DNA of 64,000 nucleotides from Bradyrhizobium iriomotense (GTDB lineage Bacteria > Pseudomonadota > Alphaproteobacteria > Rhizobiales > Xanthobacteraceae), in NCBI RefSeq assembly GCF_018129405.1, contig NZ_JAFCLP010000008.1, positions 124,001-188,000 of the forward strand, read 5' to 3'. A program made the position numbers and the translations under genes. The notes beneath the pieces are model-generated. The model had not been told where the DNA came from, did no database searches, and saw only the letters and a program-made list of their open reading frames with translations. Positions 42,690 to 51,509 of this stretch are shown piece after piece. Each line of letters begins with the position of its first letter. The stretch's first letter is position 1.

Positions 42690-43275
42690 GGCGGCGCACG
42701 AAGGCGTTGCGCTGTCGCGGCGATCGATCCTGATGGCCGCGGTAGCCTCACTCGCTGTCCCGCGCACAGGCGGCGCGCAGGACGGCTGGCCACCGGTGTT
42801 CGAGGCCGACCGCAGCCAGTTCACGGTGGTGCGGCCGCGGGCGATGATGCCACAACTCAGGCTTCAGGATTTGCACGGCCGGGATGCGATCGTGACGGCA
42901 AAACCGGGCCGCATCACGCTGGTGAACTTCTGGGCGACCTGGTGCGCGGCCTGCAAGCTCGATCTGCCGATGCTCGCAAGCCTTGCGGGATCGCGACCCG
43001 ACCACCTCGACATCGTCGCGATCTGCACGGACACCAAAGACCTCCGCAAGATCCGCGCGTTTCTCGGCGGCCTCGCCGTGCAGAACCTCGCCTGCTATGC
43101 CGACAGCTACGGCGCGGCAGCCGAAGCATCGGCCGCGGTATTCTCGCTCGTCGGCATGCCCATCACTTATCTCGTCGGGATGGGCGGGCGCATCGAGGGC
43201 TACGTCGCAGGCGCACCCGACTGGCTCTCACCCGCGGGCGCGCGGCTGCTGCAATTCTATCGCGAGCAGGGCTAG
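42682..43275 (+). CDS. TlpA/ResA-like periplasmic thioredoxin
   Basis: The 197-residue protein has an N-terminal twin-Arg-like signal (LSRRSILMAAVASLAVP), then a thioredoxin fold with the redox motif FWATWCAACKLDLPML (Cys-Ala-Ala-Cys) and the cis-Pro loop SLVGMPITYLV. TlpA-type proteins reduce or oxidise periplasmic disulfides, for example in cytochrome maturation. It overlaps the DsrE-like gene by 8 bases and belongs to the same operon, so the pair may hand sulfur or electrons to one another (inference). The region up to the next gene is 7 bases (convergent). Confidence 0.88.
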   Translation: MRKAAHEGVALSRRSILMAAVASLAVPRTGGAQDGWPPVFEADRSQFTVVRPRAMMPQLRLQDLHGRDAIVTAKPGRITLVNFWATWCAACKLDLPMLASLAGSRPDHLDIVAICTDTKDLRKIRAFLGGLAVQNLACYADSYGAAAEASAAVFSLVGMPITYLVGMGGRIEGYVAGAPDWLSPAGARLLQFYREQG

Positions 43276-43282
43276 TGCCGTC

Positions 43283-44425
43283 TCAATTCGGATGCCACCA
43301 GCGGCCGCCGATGACGACGCCCTCCGAGACGATCTTCCTGTCGCCGATCAGGTGCTCGCCGACGACGTCCTCATAGTCGAACTGGCCCTGCCTGACCGTA
43401 ACAAGCGTGGCGTCGCCGACGCTGCCCGGCTTGAGGCTGCCGAGCTCGGGACGCCGCAGCGCCATCGCAGCGTTCACCGTCGAGGCCGCGACCACATCGG
43501 AGAGCTCCATGCCCATGCACAGGAACTTCGACATGGTCGTCACCTGGTCGAAAGCCGGGCCATCAATGCAGAGCTGGTGAATATCGGAGGAGATGGTGTC
43601 CGGATAGAAGCCGTTGGCGAGCATCGCACGCGCGGTCTTGAACGCGAACGAGCCCTTGCCGTGACCGATGTCGAACAGCACGCCGCGCTCGCGCGCGTTC
43701 AGCACGACCTTCTTGACCGTGCCCTGCGCGGTCGCCGGCGTATTGGGGAAGGGACGGAACGCGTGGGTGAGAACGTCGCCGGGGCGCAGGCGTGCGAGCA
43801 CGTCCTCATAGCTCGGCGGTGGATGGTCGATATGCGCCATCAGCGGCATGCCGACCTCGTTGGCAACCTCGAGCGCGATGTCGAGCGGCACCAGCCCCGA
43901 GGTGCCCGAGGAATGCAAGCCCACGCGCACCTTGATGCCGACGATGAGATCGCGGTTGGCATCGGCCACCTTGGCCGCCTCGATCGGATTCATCAGCCGC
44001 AGCTCCTCGCTCTCGCCGACCATGATCCGGTGCGAGAAGCCGAAGATGCCGGCATGCGAGACGTGCAAATAAGCGAGAATGCGGACCTGGCTCGGCTCGA
44101 TCACATGCTTGCGGAAACCGGCGAAATTGCCGGGCCCGGCACTGCCGGTATCGACCGCCGTGGTGACGCCCGAGAGGCGGCAAAATTCCTCGGCATCGAT
44201 GCCAAGCGAGGTGCCGCCCCAATAGACATGGGTGTGGAGATCGATCAACCCCGGGGTCACGATGAACTGCGAGACATCGCGCACATCCGTGCCCGGATCC
44301 GCCTTGAGTCCGGAGCCGATCGCGGCAACCTTGCCACCCGAAAAAGCGACATCCGTCACGGCATCGAGCTTCTGAGAGGGGTCAACGACCCTTCCGCCGC
44401 GCAGGATCAAGTCAAAAGGCATCAT
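43283..44425 (-). CDS. Amidohydrolase/deacetylase-family metallohydrolase
   Basis: The 380-residue enzyme has a dihydroorotase-like metal site GLIDLHTHVYWGGTS (HxH), VTTAVDTGSAGPGNF, a central AHIDHPPPSYEDVLARLRPGD and TISSDIHQLCIDGPA (an Asp/His near the expected metal position). The family includes deacetylases related to D-aminoacylases and EF_0837-type enzymes. A lysine at the carboxylation position is possible at VGIKVRVGLHSSGTSGL. The substrate is unknown, and no transport gene is adjacent. Confidence 0.85.
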   Translation of the reverse strand: MMPFDLILRGGRVVDPSQKLDAVTDVAFSGGKVAAIGSGLKADPGTDVRDVSQFIVTPGLIDLHTHVYWGGTSLGIDAEEFCRLSGVTTAVDTGSAGPGNFAGFRKHVIEPSQVRILAYLHVSHAGIFGFSHRIMVGESEELRLMNPIEAAKVADANRDLIVGIKVRVGLHSSGTSGLVPLDIALEVANEVGMPLMAHIDHPPPSYEDVLARLRPGDVLTHAFRPFPNTPATAQGTVKKVVLNARERGVLFDIGHGKGSFAFKTARAMLANGFYPDTISSDIHQLCIDGPAFDQVTTMSKFLCMGMELSDVVAASTVNAAMALRRPELGSLKPGSVGDATLVTVRQGQFDYEDVVGEHLIGDRKIVSEGVVIGGRWWHPN

Positions 44426-44557
44426 GGTCTCCGGAATTGTGGCAAGGCGTGGCAGGCGCGGCCCAAGCCACTTCCTGCCTCGATCATCGGCCTATAGCAA
44501 ATCTTGCACCAACCGAGCAAAGCACGGGAATGATGGTGAATGAGGGCCGCCCACAGA

Positions 44558-45781
44558 TCAATTGTGCCTGCACCACTCCCTGAAATCATCTTCGACGAAT
44601 GCGGCAGCAGCCTTTGCGGCGGCATGGAGCCAATCATCGTCGCGCCTACCCAAGTCCGCCGCAATCCTCGCAAACGCACCCTCGGCGGCGTGAATGGCAC
44701 CGATGTCGAAGCCCATGACGTTGAGCAGATCGAGCTCCAGACGCATGTTCGCGTGATCCCCGAGATTGATCTTGCGCGAGTCGGGGGCAAGGCGCCGGAT
44801 CACGAAGCCGCTTTGACGTTCGAGTGCGAGGTGCGGATCGGGGGCTCGATACGAACCTTTTGCGAGATCGAGAAAGCGCAGCCTGCCCTGCTGGTCATGC
44901 GCCCAGTCCCAGGCCGACGGCACCAGCGCCTTGGCTTCCCTGACGATCTGGCCGCCACACCAATCGGCGATGACAAGGAAACGCGGCCGGCCCAGGCTGC
45001 CGACACCCGCCACGCGCGTCGCGAAGCGACCGGATGAGGCACCGGGCGTCAGTTTCTTGCGGAGCGCTGCGGCAACAGGCGATGGAGGCTTCGCCCGCGG
45101 ATATGTCTTCACGTCCTCCCAGAACTCATGGCGTTCGTCGTCGGTGCATGCCACGTAAGCGCGCATCCAGCTGGCCTGCTCATCCAGCAGCGCGGGCCGC
45201 GGCTGCTTGAGACCCTTCTTGTAGCCATCGAGAATCGCCCTTGCGGCGGCGCCATTGCTGACGTGGATCATGGCCCTCGCCTTCTTTTTCTTGGCCTTTG
45301 GCGCAAGCCGCGCGCTTGTCGCAAGGCGCACGAGATCGAAGGGATAGGCAATGCTCGCGGCCTCGTCGAAATCGTTGACACCCCAGACGAGACGTCCTTC
45401 CGCATCGCGCCAGGTCCCGAAATTTTCGATATGGGTGTCGCCCACGGACGGTACGCGCGGCGCGTCCTTCAACTCCGGGCAGAGTGCTTCGATACACCTG
45501 GCCCACCGGAAGAAGGTTGCACGAAGGAAGACGAACGGGTCGTCCTTCATCTTCTCGTGCTTCTCGTCGAGGTCGCGCTCGACGACCTTGCATTGGGCGC
45601 GCAGCCAGCGCTCGAACTCTTCGTTGTCGTCCAGAAATGAACGCGGCTCGATCCCGCCGCTTTTAATTGACGTTTGCTTGATCACGGCCAGAGCTTCCTG
45701 AAGCGAGAGACGATGAGCGGGGGCCTGCGGAAATGGTTGCGGCGAGCTGCCGCGCGGCGAACAGGGCGTCCAGATATTCAA
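44558..45781 (-). CDS. DUF2252 protein (kinase-like fold)
   Basis: The 407-residue protein has the DUF2252 signature: SVGDTHIENFGTWRD and LVWGVNDFDEAASIAYPFDLVRLATS. These two segments resemble the catalytic loop (HxDxxN-like) and the DF(D/E) metal motif of aminoglycoside-phosphotransferase-type kinases, although here the first reads GDxHxxNF. N-terminal start at 45781 is uncertain; a GTG at 45685 is possible. The function of the family is not established; a kinase or ligase role is a guess. It lies just downstream of the tRNA-Arg. Confidence 0.8.
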   Translation of the reverse strand: MNIWTPCSPRGSSPQPFPQAPAHRLSLQEALAVIKQTSIKSGGIEPRSFLDDNEEFERWLRAQCKVVERDLDEKHEKMKDDPFVFLRATFFRWARCIEALCPELKDAPRVPSVGDTHIENFGTWRDAEGRLVWGVNDFDEAASIAYPFDLVRLATSARLAPKAKKKKARAMIHVSNGAAARAILDGYKKGLKQPRPALLDEQASWMRAYVACTDDERHEFWEDVKTYPRAKPPSPVAAALRKKLTPGASSGRFATRVAGVGSLGRPRFLVIADWCGGQIVREAKALVPSAWDWAHDQQGRLRFLDLAKGSYRAPDPHLALERQSGFVIRRLAPDSRKINLGDHANMRLELDLLNVMGFDIGAIHAAEGAFARIAADLGRRDDDWLHAAAKAAAAFVEDDFREWCRHN

Positions 45782-45928
45782 CTACAAAGCGAGCACGATA
45801 ACCCTCGCGCTGCTTTTCCGCCAGCCGGATCATGCGCCCTCGCCATCATCGGCCGCGGGACCACAGGCGAACGCGAGGACGAGGCCGGAGGATTGGGAAG
45901 ATGGACGCAAGCCCGCCCGGGTGGGCCG

Positions 45929-45966
45929 GCAATCACGTATCTGAGATGCAATCACGTATCTGAGAT
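45929..45966. repeat. 19-base perfect tandem duplication beside tRNA-Arg
   Basis: GCAATCACGTATCTGAGAT occurs twice, head to tail (45929-45947 and 45948-45966), just downstream of the tRNA 3' end with two bases between. Confidence 0.95.
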
Positions 45967-45968
45967 AA

Positions 45969-46045
<77 letters not shown>

Positions 46046-46187
46046 GCGGAACCCAGAGTTGCGGGTTCGGCCCCCTCATAGCAGAGCAAAATGCGGTTCG
46101 CCAGCCGTCAGGCGGGCCAGACCATCGTCAACCTGAACGGGGCGGCTATACAATCGCTTCCAGGCCCCTCTCGGCGGAGCAGCTCAC

Positions 46188-46541
46188 ATGATCGAAAGCA
46201 TCAGCGCCATCACGCTCGGCACGCATGACATGGGGCGCGCCGTGCACTTCTACCGGTCGCTGGGGTTCGAGCTCCTGTATGGCGGCGAAGCCGCTGCGTT
46301 CACGAGCTTTCGCGCCGGCACCGGCTATCTCAACCTGACGGCGCAGCCGGACGACAAGCGCTGGTCCTGGTGGGGCCGCGTCATCTTCTACGTGGCCGAT
46401 GTCGACGAGACCTACGCGCAGGCGCGCGCTGCCGGGTGGCAGCCGTCGACCACGCCGCGCGACGCGGAATGGGGTGAGCGCTACTTCCATCTCACCGACC
46501 CCGACGGCCATGAGCTCAGTTTCGCACGGCCGTTGTCCTGA
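46188..46541 (+). CDS. VOC-family (glyoxalase/dioxygenase-fold) protein
   Basis: The 117-residue single-domain protein has the VOC pattern: ALTLGTHDMGRAVHFYRSLGFEL-type start (ITLGTHDMGRAVHFYRSLGF), TSFRAGTGYLNL, VIFYVADVDETYAQARAAGW and a C-terminal YFHLTDPDGHELSFARPL. His and Glu in the last strand (GHELSF) match the metal-ligand positions. Lactoylglutathione lyase-like or antibiotic-binding homologues share this fold. Substrate unknown. ATG follows GGCGGAGCAGCTC. Confidence 0.82.
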   Translation: MIESISAITLGTHDMGRAVHFYRSLGFELLYGGEAAAFTSFRAGTGYLNLTAQPDDKRWSWWGRVIFYVADVDETYAQARAAGWQPSTTPRDAEWGERYFHLTDPDGHELSFARPLS

Positions 46542-46647
46542 CCGAATAAGTCGCATCTGCTGACGTTCCAACGTGCAAGTAGCGCTGTCTCAGCCGCCGT
46601 GGCAAGCTCGGCACGGCTTCCTCAAGTTCTAACCAGGGAGGACGACC

Positions 46648-46941
46648 ATGGTAACCTATGTTGTGCTGTCGAACTTCACGGATCAGGGAGTCCGCAACGT
46701 CAAGGACTCGCCGAAGCGGGCCGACGCCTTCAAGGAGATGGCCAAAACGTTCGGCGTGACCGTGAAAGAGATCGTCTGGACGCAGGGACGATATGACGTT
46801 GTGACCGTTCTCGAGGCTCCAGATGAGGCTGCCGCGATGTCGCTCAGCCTTAGTCTCAGCGCACTCGGCAATGTCCGCACCGAAACGCTGCGCGCGTTTT
46901 CGGCGGCAGATATGACGAAGATCGTCGGCAAGATGCTCTGA
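46648..46941 (+). CDS. GYD-domain protein
   Basis: The 97-residue protein begins VTYVVLSNFTDQGVRNVKDSPKRADAF and ends IVGKML, matching the GYD domain (small alpha/beta sandwich like dimeric ferredoxin-like regulators). The typical GxYD/GRYDVV signature is present as QGRYDVVTVLEAPDEA. Start ATG has AACCAGGGAGGACG upstream. The function of this family is not established; it may be a stress-responsive subunit. Confidence 0.85.
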   Translation: MVTYVVLSNFTDQGVRNVKDSPKRADAFKEMAKTFGVTVKEIVWTQGRYDVVTVLEAPDEAAAMSLSLSLSALGNVRTETLRAFSAADMTKIVGKML

Positions 46942-47010
46942 CGCGCAAGTCCGCGCGAGCGCACTGGACCCGGCAGCGAACCTGGGACGGCAATCCCGGG
47001 AATAGGCGTC

Positions 47011-47967
47011 TCATGCCCTGATATTGTTGTCCTTCACCACCTTGCCCCAATAGGCGACCTGCTTGTCGAAGAAGGTCTTGAAGGCGGCGCCGTCCTGGAG
47101 CAGCAGCGTCATGTGCTGGGTCTCCTTGAGCTGGGTGGCGGTCGCGGGCTCGCTCAGGATCTCCTTCGACGCGGTCGCCATGGCCGAGACGATGTCGGGC
47201 GGTGTGCCCGCCGGCGCGAAGATGCCCCACCAGGCCAGTGTCTCGAAATCGGGAAAACCGGCCTCGATCGCCGTCGGCGTATCCGGCAAGGCCTGCAGCC
47301 GCTCGCGGCCGAGCTGCAGGATCGGGCGCAGCATGTTGGTGCCGAGCTGGGCGGCGACCAGCGCCGCCGATCCCGCGATCAGATCGACATGGCCGCCGAG
47401 CACGTCGTTCATGGCCGGGCCGCCGCCGCGATAGGGCACGTGCATGATCTCGACGCCGGCCTTGCTGCCGAGCACGGTCATGGCGAGATGGCCGAGCGTG
47501 CCGATGCCGACGGAGGCGTATTTCACCGCACCGGGCGTCGCCTTGCAGGCGGCGACCACGTCGGCAAAACTCTTGTAGGGACGGTCGGCGCCGGCCGCGA
47601 TCACGTAAGGCGCGGTGCCGATCAGCAACACCGGCATCAGCTCGCGCTCGACATCGACCGGCGGCTTGTCGAGGATCGACGGAATCACCGCGTGGGAATC
47701 GAAGGTGACCAGGAACGTCGACCCGTCGGCCGGGCTCTTGGCGACCTGCGCCGCGCCAAGCGCGCCGGCCGCGCCCGACTTGTTCTCGACCACGACGATG
47801 CGGTTGAGTTTTGTCTGCAAATTGCTCTGGAGCAGCCGCGCCATCGCGTCGGTCGATCCGCCCGGCGGAAACGGCACGACCAGCGTGATCTTGCCGGCCT
47901 GCGCTACCGCCGGCGCCATTGCGAGAACAGCTGGCGCGGCCAAGAGCGTGCGTCGTGTGATCGTCAT
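47011..47967 (-). CDS. Bug/TctC-type tripartite tricarboxylate transporter substrate-binding protein
   Basis: The 318-residue periplasmic protein has an Arg-rich N-terminal signal (TRRTLLAAPAVLAM...VAQA-G), then the Bug fold: ITLVVPFPPGGSTDAMARLLQS and VENKSGAAGALGAAQVAKSPADGSTFLV. The ligand pocket contains the carboxylate-binding VPYRGGGPAMNDVLGGHVDLIAG. It binds a carboxylic acid, often an aromatic or dicarboxylate. No TctA/TctB membrane genes are nearby, so it is an orphan receptor, as for many Bug proteins. It follows a cupin and an RraA-like gene. Confidence 0.9.
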   Translation of the reverse strand: MTITRRTLLAAPAVLAMAPAVAQAGKITLVVPFPPGGSTDAMARLLQSNLQTKLNRIVVVENKSGAAGALGAAQVAKSPADGSTFLVTFDSHAVIPSILDKPPVDVERELMPVLLIGTAPYVIAAGADRPYKSFADVVAACKATPGAVKYASVGIGTLGHLAMTVLGSKAGVEIMHVPYRGGGPAMNDVLGGHVDLIAGSAALVAAQLGTNMLRPILQLGRERLQALPDTPTAIEAGFPDFETLAWWGIFAPAGTPPDIVSAMATASKEILSEPATATQLKETQHMTLLLQDGAAFKTFFDKQVAYWGKVVKDNNIRA

Positions 47968-48014
47968 GGTCCCCTCCCGATTTATCTTGCGCCTGGCTTT
48001 TTGCTCTGTGGCGC

Positions 48015-48386
48015 TTAGGTCGTCCCGAAGCCTGACCCCGCTTTCTTGTATTCTGGCCGAGGCGGACTGAAAATGTCCAGCACGCGGGCGCCGTCGGGGC
48101 CGGCGCGCATGGTGTGCGGCACGTTGCCGGGCGTGCGCCAGAAATCACCCTTCTTCACCGGGATTTCCTCATCGCCCTGGACGCGGATCGCCGAGCCATC
48201 GAGCAGCACGCCCCATTGCTCCTCGGGATGATGGTGCAACGTGCCCTGCGCATGCGGCGCCAGCGTCACCACCGACAGCATCGCCTGCTCGCCGGAGAAG
48301 ATGCGCGTGGTCACCCCCGCCGCGAGCTCGCGGAACAGCCCGTCGTCGGGATTGTCGATGTTGTGGAATTCGTCCTTCTGGCTCAC
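48015..48386 (-). CDS. Cupin-domain protein
   Basis: The 123-residue single cupin has motif 1 LAPHAQGTLHHHPEEQWGVLLDG, with three His and a Glu for metal binding, and motif 2 FWRTPGNVPHTMRAGPDGARVLD with one His. Such cupins act as isomerases, dioxygenases or sensors. Position between RraA-like and Bug genes suggests a role in catabolism of the same carboxylate. Start at 48386 follows GAAGGGGAAAAC. Confidence 0.85.
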   Translation of the reverse strand: MSQKDEFHNIDNPDDGLFRELAAGVTTRIFSGEQAMLSVVTLAPHAQGTLHHHPEEQWGVLLDGSAIRVQGDEEIPVKKGDFWRTPGNVPHTMRAGPDGARVLDIFSPPRPEYKKAGSGFGTT

Positions 48387-48408
48387 GTCGTTTTCCCCTT
48401 CGTTCTTC

Positions 48409-49047
48409 TCAGGCTTTGCCGTAAGAGCCCTGGTAGCGGCCTTCGCGGATCGCCTTCATGGTCTCCTCCTCGCGCGCCACCTGGGAACGCACCGCTTCCA
48501 GCAGCGCGGCGGCGCCAGCAGCGGGAAACGACACCACGCCGTCCTCGTCGCCGACGACGATGTCGCCGGGCGAGATCACGCTGCCGCCGACGGTAACAGG
48601 CACGTTGATCTCGCCGGGACCGTTCTTGTAGGGACCGCGATGGATCACCGCGCGCGCGTAGCAGGGGAAGTCGTCCGCCGCGAACGCCGCAACATCGCGG
48701 ATCGCGCCGTCGATGACGTAGCCTTCGGCTTTGCGCCACTGCGCGATGTTCTTCATGATCTCGCCGACCAGCGCCCGCGTCTCATCGCCGCCGCCATCGA
48801 CCACGATGACGTCGCCGGGCCCGACGAGATCGAGCGCGCGATGGATGGCGAGATTGTCGCCGGGCCGGGTACGCACGGTGAACGCCGTCCCCACCAGCTT
48901 GCCGCCGCGATGATAGGGCTTGAGCCCCACCGCGCCGGGCAGCCGGGCGAGATTGTCCGAGATGACCGAGGTCGGCGCACCGCGAAAGCCCTCGATGATC
49001 TCGGCGGGCGGTTTGGGCACGCTGTTCGCTGCGATCGTGATCGTCAT
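48409..49047 (-). CDS. RraA-family protein (aldolase/lyase-like)
   Basis: The 212-residue protein has the RraA/HMG-CHA aldolase fold: VDGGGDETRALVGEIM and the catalytic segment YVIDGAIRDVAAFAADDFPCYAR (Asp-Gly-x-x-Arg-Asp). The Arg and Asp match the metal- and oxaloacetate-binding residues of 4-hydroxy-4-methyl-2-oxoglutarate aldolases. In this genomic setting a role in carbon-carbon cleavage of a catabolic intermediate is likelier than RNase E control. First gene of the leftward operon with the cupin and Bug genes, 22 bases from the cupin. Confidence 0.87.
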   Translation of the reverse strand: MTITIAANSVPKPPAEIIEGFRGAPTSVISDNLARLPGAVGLKPYHRGGKLVGTAFTVRTRPGDNLAIHRALDLVGPGDVIVVDGGGDETRALVGEIMKNIAQWRKAEGYVIDGAIRDVAAFAADDFPCYARAVIHRGPYKNGPGEINVPVTVGGSVISPGDIVVGDEDGVVSFPAAGAAALLEAVRSQVAREEETMKAIREGRYQGSYGKA

Positions 49048-49207
49048 GTCTAAAGAGTCCTTTCGTGAATTTTCTTATTCGGCGTGCGCGCCGGCGCCTT
49101 CGCCGGCAAGATCCGGAAGGCGCGCCCTTCCTTCATCTTGGCAGCGCGCCTCGGGGCGAGGCGCTCGCGGCGCGAAGTGTAACAGCCGGAACTGGGCCTT
49201 CAAGACA

Positions 49208-50236
49208 TCAGCGCTCGGCGCCGCAGCCCGGACTGTCGAACAGCGCCGCGAGGCCGCATTTCGAGGTCAGCATCCTGTCGCCGTCATGGCCGACGCCGGC
49301 GACATCCCAGACCCGGTGATTGGGCGTACCGTGGCCGCGCTTGGCCATCGCATCGGCATAGGCGTGGCCACGGGCATAGCGCGTGGGGCCCTGTGCTTCG
49401 GCCATGCAGCTCTTGTCCAGCGCGGAATGTTTTGGATTGGTGTCGAGCGTGCCGAGCAGGTAGATCACCTCGCGCTCGACATAGCGCTGTTCGAGTGCCG
49501 CAGGTGTCGCGTCCGCGAGATAGGGCGGACGGTCGCCCATGCCGTATTTCCAATTGTTGTAGCCGGGGCAGGACGCGGCAATCGCCTGAAAGGGCCGCTC
49601 GGTGCTGAAATAGGCATAAGACGAGGGATTGGCGACGACGTAGCGGATGTCGATATGCTGGCGCAGCAGCGGCGCCTCGCCCTTGCCCGCGATCGCATAG
49701 CGCTGCACGACCTGGCCGCCGCCGGAATGCCCGGCGACCACGACCTGCTTCAGATTCGGAAAGACGCGCCGGTCCGAGAGTTTTGCCAGGATCGCATCGA
49801 GCGCCTCGAAGGACGACACCGGATTCGGCGCGAGCGCGGCATCGCCGCCCTCCCATCCCTCCAGCGACCAGCGCAGCATGTCCGAGGGAAGCCTGTGCGC
49901 CTCGATATCGATCTCCGCCAGGAACTGCGGGACGATCATCAGCGCGCTCTTGCCGTCGTCGCCCGCTGCGGCCTGCGCGTTGTTGGCCGATATATAGTAT
50001 TCGTCGGCATTGCGCAGGCGCCCATGCAGCACGATGACCGCTCGCGAAATTGCCGGCAGCGGCATCGACCAGTCGCGGGAGAGGTAGAGCGGCAGCATTC
50101 CCCGCCCGCCGACCGAGAGCCTGGCATCGCCGATGGCCTTCACCGGCTTGCGGTTGGGTGCATCCTCCTCCGCTGCGAAGGCGTGGCCGCAAGTCAGCAG
50201 CAGGGCGAGTGCGGCAAGTCGGGCCAGCGCTCTCAT
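49208..50236 (-). CDS. Secreted alpha/beta hydrolase
   Basis: The 342-residue protein has a signal peptide (ending AFA-A near 22) and a periplasmic alpha/beta hydrolase domain: RAVIVLHGRLRNADEYYISAN, the nucleophile elbow VVVAGHSGGGQVVQRYAIAG, and the acid/His region near the C-terminus WDVAGVGHDGDRMLTS. All triad candidates are present. Its length and the GHSGGG motif suit PHB-depolymerase-like or cutinase-like enzymes. The substrate is unknown. It is divergent from the next secreted protein. Confidence 0.82.
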   Translation of the reverse strand: MRALARLAALALLLTCGHAFAAEEDAPNRKPVKAIGDARLSVGGRGMLPLYLSRDWSMPLPAISRAVIVLHGRLRNADEYYISANNAQAAAGDDGKSALMIVPQFLAEIDIEAHRLPSDMLRWSLEGWEGGDAALAPNPVSSFEALDAILAKLSDRRVFPNLKQVVVAGHSGGGQVVQRYAIAGKGEAPLLRQHIDIRYVVANPSSYAYFSTERPFQAIAASCPGYNNWKYGMGDRPPYLADATPAALEQRYVEREVIYLLGTLDTNPKHSALDKSCMAEAQGPTRYARGHAYADAMAKRGHGTPNHRVWDVAGVGHDGDRMLTSKCGLAALFDSPGCGAER

Positions 50237-50445
50237 GACGGAGATTCCCCCTCGAATTCAAATCGATAAAAGTCTAAGCGCAACATGTGCCGCGCGGCTG
50301 TGACTCCCGCGCCACGTCAAGCAAAAAATGTCAGCATCACAGCCATGAAATTCCCGGGTTCCACGGGTGACAAGCCGGCGATAAAGAGGCAAAAATCCGG
50401 CTCGACTCGGTTCGGGTTGAGTCTTGCAAGGAATGCTCTCGTAGA

Positions 50446-51066
50446 ATGTCGGTTGTCGTTGCATCGCGTCGTGCGGCGCTTGTCGTTGCCGCAGCAGGAT
50501 TTTTTCTGCTGACGCAGTCGCATGCCCAGGCGCAATGGTGGAAGCGCGCGCCCGTCGACTTCGAGGAATGCGCCGATAGCGCCGAGAAGGCCGCGACCAA
50601 GGCCGAGAAGACAGCGGCGCTGGCCGACTGCAACGCCAAATTCGCCGGCCGCCGCAAGCCGGGTGGCGGTTACACCTATTACGACTTCCTCCAGGACCGC
50701 ACCTTCGACATCGCCGGACCCAACCCGACGCCGGAGGAGCAGAGGAAGATCGACCAAGCCTATACCGTCTACCTCGCGAGTCAGCGCCGCAGCAATGAAG
50801 CCGCCCAGGCCACGGCCCGCCAGCAGCGCGAGCAGCAGGAGCAACAGGTCCAGCAGCTTCAGCAGATCGCCCTGCGAACCGAGGCCGAGCGCGTGCCGGT
50901 GCCGGTCGAGCGGCCGAAGGTTTTGCAGGCCGCAGGCCCGCGACCGAAGAGCGCGCCCTGCACCAAGGGCTCGTTCTCCTGCGAGTGGCCGCGGCTGTCG
51001 GAAAGCTTGAACGATCTGAAGAAGCTGTTCAGTCCGACGCCGAGCAAGCCGGCGAAGAAGGGCTGA
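50446..51066 (+). CDS. Secreted protein with Gln-rich helix, function unknown
   Basis: The 206-residue protein has a signal peptide (ending AQA-Q near 29), a short Cys-containing region (VDFEECADSAEKAATKAEK), a coiled, Gln-rich helix (RQQREQQEQQVQQLQQ), a Pro-rich linker and a C-terminal part with two Cys (APCTKGSFSCEWPRLSESLNDL). It is probably periplasmic. No domain is recognised. Confidence 0.75.
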   Translation: MSVVVASRRAALVVAAAGFFLLTQSHAQAQWWKRAPVDFEECADSAEKAATKAEKTAALADCNAKFAGRRKPGGGYTYYDFLQDRTFDIAGPNPTPEEQRKIDQAYTVYLASQRRSNEAAQATARQQREQQEQQVQQLQQIALRTEAERVPVPVERPKVLQAAGPRPKSAPCTKGSFSCEWPRLSESLNDLKKLFSPTPSKPAKKG

Positions 51067-51106
51067 GTTTCTCGGCTTTCGTTCCGCTGCTACCCCAAAC
51101 TCCGCT

Positions 51107-51261
51107 GTCGTCCCGGACAAGCGCCAGCGCAGATCCGGGACCCATAGCCACCGAATTGAATTTGGCGAAGACTCGGAGTGACCAGCCTCGCGCCACAACT
51201 CCGCCCTGTGGTTATGGGTCCCGGATCTACGCGCGCTTTGGGCGCGCTTGTCCGGGACGAC
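51107..51261. repeat. Palindromic intergenic repeat (family A, GGACAAGC variant)
   Basis: Arms GTCGTCCCGGACAAGCGCC... and ...GCTTGTCCGGGACGAC (to 51261) pair over the outer 16 bases. The interior contains the family's shared TGGCGAAGACTCGGAGT core. Confidence 0.85.
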
Positions 51262-51276
51262 AGCGGAGCGTGTGGC

Positions 51277-51492
51277 TTAGTCAGCGCGCTTCTTCTTGAC
51301 CCGCTTCGGTTTAGCCACCGGCGCATTTGCCGGCGCTGTCACCACGGGCGAACCACCCAACTGCGACCTGCTCTCCTGCAATCGCCTGTCATAGCCGGGC
51401 GAGTTCATGACCGTCGGCGGCCTGGCGTAGGCGAGCGGCGATGCGCCGCAGAGCACGGTCAGCGCGAGCCCGATCATCGACCAACGCCTCAT
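51277..51492 (-). CDS. Small secreted basic protein
   Basis: The 71-residue product has a signal peptide (ending AYA-R near 23) and a mature part ending in a Lys/Arg-rich tail (KPKRVKKKRAD). No Cys in the mature region. The start has GAGAAACGCG upstream. It follows the ketopantoate-reductase-like gene, 17 bases on, so it may be co-transcribed. Function unknown. Confidence 0.65.
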   Translation of the reverse strand: MRRWSMIGLALTVLCGASPLAYARPPTVMNSPGYDRRLQESRSQLGGSPVVTAPANAPVAKPKRVKKKRAD

Positions 51493-51509
51493 CGCGTTTC
51501 TCCTTGCAT

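Noticed and set aside
45929-45966. Tandem repeat as a proven attachment site
   Set aside because: It does not include the tRNA 3' end, and no integrase or island genes are seen; kept only as an observation.
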